Source: Protula sp. h YS-2021
Lineage: Eukaryota; Annelida; Polychaeta; Sabellida; Serpulidae
Length of the DNA: 64,000 nucleotides
Direction of reading: 5' to 3'
Assembly: GCA_949752745.1 (NCBI GenBank)
Contig: OX457029.1
Location: forward strand, 44,688,500 to 44,752,499
This document shows positions 59,086-64,000 of the stretch, piece after piece. The number at the start of each line of letters is the position of its first letter. Position 1 is the first letter of the stretch. Position numbers and translations under genes: made by a program. The notes below the pieces were generated by a model that saw nothing but the letters and a program-made list of their open reading frames with translations, was not told the origin of the DNA and did no database searches.

Positions 59086-59470
59086 GTATACAGGGTATCT
59101 CGGCGAGCCCGACCCTATCGGATAATGATCGACGTCGAAACCGGATGTTGACCAATATCTCGAAAACGGTTAGAGATAGAGCGATTCTGAGCGAATTTTC
59201 GACCCTGTGGGTTTAAAAACACTTGTATAAAAGGGTATCTCGGAGAGCGTGACCCGGTCGGTTGGCAATCGACGTCGAAACCGGAAGTTTACCAATATCT
59301 CGAAAACGGTTAGAGATAGAGCGATTCTGAGCGAATTTTCGAACCAAAGGGTATAACACACTATATAAAAGGTTATCTCGGCGGCGAATTTTCGAGCCTT
59401 CGGAGTTAAAACAATTCTAGTGGTGTTTTTGTTTAAAAAATTTTGTCTGAATGTGAATAGTGCTTTCAAA
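59086..59470 (-). repeat. Satellite array B, continuation beyond the LINE
   Basis: About 2.5 further units with the same TCTCGAAAACGGTTAGAGATAG and CCGGAAGTT landmarks, picking up the unit exactly where the LINE interrupted it. Confidence 0.93.
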
Positions 59471-60009
59471 TTCTTTTTTTATTAATAAGCCCCCGACAAC
59501 ACATTTAGTGTAAGCTCCATGATTCTGTATTTTGTCCTAAGTTTCCCAAATGTACCCCAATATACCATGTGAGACAATTGCGCTCGCGCAATTAGCTTCT
59601 GGTTTACACCTGGGACGCCATCATACTGAGTTATTGTTTTACCGGAAATTTTCGAAGTTCATCTTTATTCCTTTCTCAACCACTAAAATTTTTACATTTT
59701 AAAATTTTATGTGACGACAATATTAATGTTTTATGACATCTTAGACTTTTTAAAGATGCATATCTCGGCTATATCAACAGCTCCGGAGAAAAAAACGTTA
59801 TGATACTACTTTTTCAGAATCTTTTTTGTGACCTACTTTTTTCAGCTGTGACAGCATAGTTGCATCATTTTATCGATTTTTGTTATTTTGGTAGTTGTAA
59901 TGTTGGTTTTAACTTCAACTGATAGAGAAAATTACAAATTTCATGGAAGTTACGATAAATGTTCTGGTAAGCTCTTAATACCATTCCCTTACCTACCCAT
60001 CTGTAAGCC
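59471..60009. other. No gene recognised
   Basis: AT-rich; nothing beyond short frames. Confidence 0.45.
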
Positions 60010-60300
60010 ACGGTGCCACATAGTAAACGAAAACCGATTTCGCAAACTGTTAGCGAAATGAACACTTGGCAATTTTTACAAAAGATCAGGGGTGATTACC
60101 CCAAGAGGGCGGGGATGCTTAGCAACAGCGTGGTAAGAGCCCGACCCCCACCCCCCACACCCACAACCCCCCACACACAATTCATTCTATCATACAGCGT
60201 TTCTTTGAGTGAACATACAGTAGAAAGAAAGGAAAAATACCGTGTCTTTGCGTATAGATTTGACCTTGAAAACAACCTTAATAATAAAAAAAATATTGAT
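60010..60300 (-). repeat. Dispersed repeat, inverted relative to 43640-43930
   Basis: See the matching entry at 43640. Includes CGAAAACCGATTTCGCAAACTG and GGAAAAATACCG. Confidence 0.7.
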
Positions 60301-60389
60301 AGTTTTTAGCAATGCCCCAAAGCAAGAAGCCTTAAGTGCTATGTAACTGCAACAGCGCACCGTAAGCTTTTGCTTTGTGTTGAGCGTTC

Positions 60390-61530
<1,141 letters not shown>

Positions 61531-61775
61531 ATAACGGTCAAAATGTAAAACAGAAGCTTCGAAAGTCTTTAAAAAAAATCACACGCTCAAGAGTGGTTGG
61601 ATAGAGGGGTGGGGGCTCTGCACTGGGCATGTTAAATGCACGCTTATATGTAGGTCAGTTTTTAGCAGGACAAATGGTTATGAAAAGTGAATTATCCTTT
61701 TAGAACGGGATTGCACTAAATCCGAATTATAGACAAAATAGAAATTTTAAGGGTTTTAAATTTTAATTTGGGCCT

Positions 61776-61872
61776 GTTTGCCGATTTAACTTTCGTCAAA
61801 TCGTGCTCCTCGTCAAGCTTGTTTTCAAGGTCAAACAAGGAGCACGATTTGACGAAAGTCAAATCGGCAAAC
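61776..61872. repeat. 35-bp hairpin
   Basis: 61776-61810 and 61838-61872 pair at 34 of 35 positions around a 27-nt loop. The arm reads CGTCAAATCGTGCTCCT and its complement. Confidence 0.9.
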
Positions 61873-62149
61873 ACTTTTGAACATCAGACCTACAAAGCTC
61901 AGTTTATCTACCCTAAAACAATGGACAGAACTCTTCGGATTTTGAAATACATAGCTGTAATCTGAACTCTGATTAAACTTGAATGATATTTTATTTGTTG
62001 TTTTTGCACGATGCTGGATAGCATTTATTGTACAAGTTTCAGTGTAGAATAAAATATGTAAACTAGACCGTTTTCGCTACCGAATAGCGAAAATTACACT
62101 TGGGGGCCACAACAAGTACAATTTTGAACTCTTAACCACTTACATATCG

Positions 62150-62425
62150 TCTTTAAGGCCCAAAGGGTCGAAAATAAGCTCAAAGTCGTTCTATCTCTAT
62201 CCGTTTTCGACATGATGGTCAACTTTAGATTTTTGAGTTTGACCATGGCCGACGAGGTCAAGATCACCGAGGTACCTCTTACATATAGTCTTTTATGCCC
62301 AAAGGGTCGACAAAAGCCAAAAAACCACCCTACCTCTAACCGTTTTCGAGATTATGGCCCACTTCCGGTTTTTGACTTTGACCATGGCCGAGGAGGTCAA
62401 AGTCACCAAGGTACCTCTTACAATT
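62150..62425 (+). repeat. Two diverged units of the 139-bp family
   Basis: GGCCCAAAGGGTCGAAAAT, TTTTCGA and GATCACCGAGGTACCTCTTA, in array A orientation. Confidence 0.85.
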
Positions 62426-62659
62426 GTCCGTGGAACAAGTCAGAGGCCGATAGGGATAGAAAGATGAAATTTGGATATGATAAACTTCAGTATGTCTGGT
62501 TGATCCTCCTGTATTTTTTTAATTCGCTTAATTTTTCAATTAAAAAACGACAAAACAAATTTGCGAAACAGGCGGCAAGAAGCTGAGAGCAGAAGTTACA
62601 CTTTCGGATTTTCAATCCGATAGTTTATTGAAATCATACGATTTGGTGAGGTGTTTCCG

Positions 62660-62990
62660 TATGTTTCCTTTTTTCGCCAAAACCTTGTCACGCGAACTCC
62701 TCTAAGACGGCTAGGGGTAGGAACACCAAATTTGGCAGAGACATAGTGTAGCATGTCTAGTTGGTCCAGCTCAATTGCTTTTTAGAAATTCATCAACATT
62801 TCATATGCAAAAATGGACATTGAAATTTAAAATTTGAAAACGTTGTCACGAGAACTTCTCTGAGACTTCTAGGGCTAAGACGGCCAAATTTGGCAGAAAC
62901 ATAATGTAGGATATGTAGTTGGTCCAGCTCAATTTTTAAAGGAATTCATTAACATTTAATATGTAAAAATGGACAACGAAATTTTGCCAC
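62660..62990 (+). repeat. Tandem duplication, period about 158 bp
   Basis: Both halves have TTGTCACGxGAACT, CCAAATTTGGCAGA, AGTTGGTCCAGCTCAATT and AAAAATGGACA. Confidence 0.85.
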
Positions 62991-63249
62991 CTCCTCCCAT
63001 TAAAATGCAGGCAAACGCTTGCTTTCGCAGTCAAAGGAACTATTACGCTATCAGCATAGGCGTATTGATCGCCCGACTCTCCTCAATGAGAGCGATTACA
63101 GTATATGTGCGCAAGCTGAAGTAAGCTGCAGCGTTTGGGTTTTCCCAAATTGCTAAAGAGTGATGAAATTTGGCTCACTGATAGAGTGTGGTGAGACGTC
63201 GTGACATCCGATTTTAGCCCTCAACCAATATTGGCTGAAGGCTATTGCT

Positions 63250-63655
63250 ATCAGTCTGTCCGTCCGTCTGTCTGTCTGTCCGTAAATTTTTTTTGCGGCC
63301 GATACCTCAAAAACTATTTATCGGAGTTTCACAAAACCTTACAGGAAGAAAGTATATATAGTGTAGATGTGCAGTGAAGGGTTCAAGTTATCCTGTGTCA
63401 GTCCATCTGTCCGTCCGTCGCACTTAAACTTTTTTTGTCCGGCCGATATCTCAAAAACTATTCATCGGCTCTTCACTAAATCTTACGGGAAGGAAGTATA
63501 TACAGTGCAGATCTGTAACGAGGGCTTAATTTGTCTCGTGTCCATCTGTCTGTCCGTTCATCGCACTTCAAACTTTTTTCTTGTCCGGGCAATATCTCAA
63601 AAACTATTTATTGGATTTTCACCAAACCTTACAGGAAGGAAGTATATATGTTATA
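63250..63655 (+). repeat. Three tandem units of about 145 bp with (GTCC/GTCT)n
   Basis: TCTGTCCGTCCGT, then CTCAAAAACTATTxATCGG at 63306, 63450 and 63596, then CCTTACAGGAAGxAAGTATATA. Confidence 0.88.
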
Positions 63656-63656
63656 G

Positions 63657-63722
63657 CCAATCTGTCAAATCAGCCAATCTATAGATTGGCTGAAATTGAG
63701 CAAGAAAAATTTGACAGATTGG
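63657..63722. repeat. Nested palindrome
   Basis: Perfect 20-bp palindrome AGCCAATCTATAGATTGGCT (63672-63691) inside outer arms CCAATCTGTCAAAT and ATTTGACAGATTGG. Confidence 0.85.
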
Positions 63723-63801
63723 CTGAAATGAGTTTTTGAAATGAACTTAGATATGCGTGAGTTTTAAAGTGCGATTTTGAGTAATATACAAAATATTTCT
63801 T

Positions 63802-64000
63802 TACAAGAATTCGAGTCATCACACTGGCATTAGGTGTACGCCATTCAAAGCTTTGTTTGGTGCAGATGCAAAAGTAGGACTATCATCTTCAAGTCTACCA
63901 CAAGAAGTGCTTTCTACGTTAGAAAGCGAAGAGGATCTCTATCAAGCAATTGCAGAACCTGCGCCAACCGCAACTGCCGCGCCGACCCAGGTCGACGCAC
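63802..64000 (+). CDS. Integrase-derived coding segment (Ginger/KRBA2-like), partial at window end
   Basis: Open plus-strand frame to the last base (66 codons). YKNSSHHTGIRCTPFKALFG, followed by KVGLSSSSLPQEVL and EEDLYQAIAE, resembles the C-terminal flank of Gypsy-type integrases domesticated as KRBA2-like genes or carried by Ginger transposons. A TGA lies just upstream in frame, so either an exon begins near 63800 or the copy is a fragment. The remainder lies outside the window. Confidence 0.5.

Noticed and set aside
59883..60065. Minus-strand coding exon ending at GTAAGGGAATGG
   Set aside because: The sequence is part of a dispersed repeat also present at 43.8 kb; an apparent donor in a repeat is weak evidence.

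Overview
Eukaryotic nuclear DNA, most likely from a marine invertebrate and probably a bivalve or other mollusc. The inference rests on composition and repeat style: very long (TA)n, (GA)n and (TG)n tracts, many foldback elements carrying internal minisatellites, and chromodomain Gypsy, BEL/Pao, LINE, Tc1 and protein-primed PolB remnants. Host genes have small exons with GT..AG introns and AATAAA signals. There are no operons, ribosome binding sites, rRNAs or CRISPR arrays. The species call is inference only.

Layout. 0-14.3 kb: a minus-strand host gene for a PAN/apple-domain single-pass membrane protein. Its signal-peptide exon is at 14.2 kb, PAN exons at 7.5 and 5.9 kb, a further ectodomain exon at 5.1 kb, a Thr-rich stalk exon at 3.7 kb and a transmembrane exon at 3.2 kb. 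The 6.6 kb first intron holds a 4.5 kb satellite (about 32 units of 139 bp). A 1.4 kb foldback transposon lies at the left edge. 14.3-20.6 kb: microsatellites, a pogo-like MITE, tRNA-like SINE heads, one orphan candidate exon, and a foldback element with a minisatellite core.

20.65-42.64 kb: the most unusual region. Diverged inverted repeats bracket the wreck of a virus-like or Polinton-like element. On the plus strand is a broken zinc-finger-like gene. On the minus strand are a gene with a PC4-like ssDNA-binding domain, the C-terminal part of a protein-primed family B DNA polymerase, and an unidentified ORF. Two LTR retrotransposons have landed in these genes. One is a pristine chromodomain Gypsy (23073-31911; apparently identical 585-bp LTRs, AAAG target duplication, one 1654-aa gag-pol ORF). 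The other is a decayed BEL/Pao (33003-40289; TCCGG target duplication, several frameshifts and stops).

42.7-52.5 kb: a dispersed repeat copy, a foldback element, and a complete-looking four-exon minus-strand host gene (45941-48540) for a 207-aa mostly helical protein with a hydrophobic N-terminal segment, which I cannot assign to a family. 52.5-64 kb: a Tc1-like transposase pseudogene, a second 139-bp satellite that is a diverged, opposite-orientation relative of the first and is split by a 5'-truncated LINE with a 16-bp target duplication, further dispersed repeats, strong hairpins, and the start of an integrase-derived coding segment running off the right end.

The host genes appear to be independent single-gene units. 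Most of the window is layers of mobile DNA, and the nesting order can be read: PolB element first, BEL and then Gypsy into it, and LINE into satellite.
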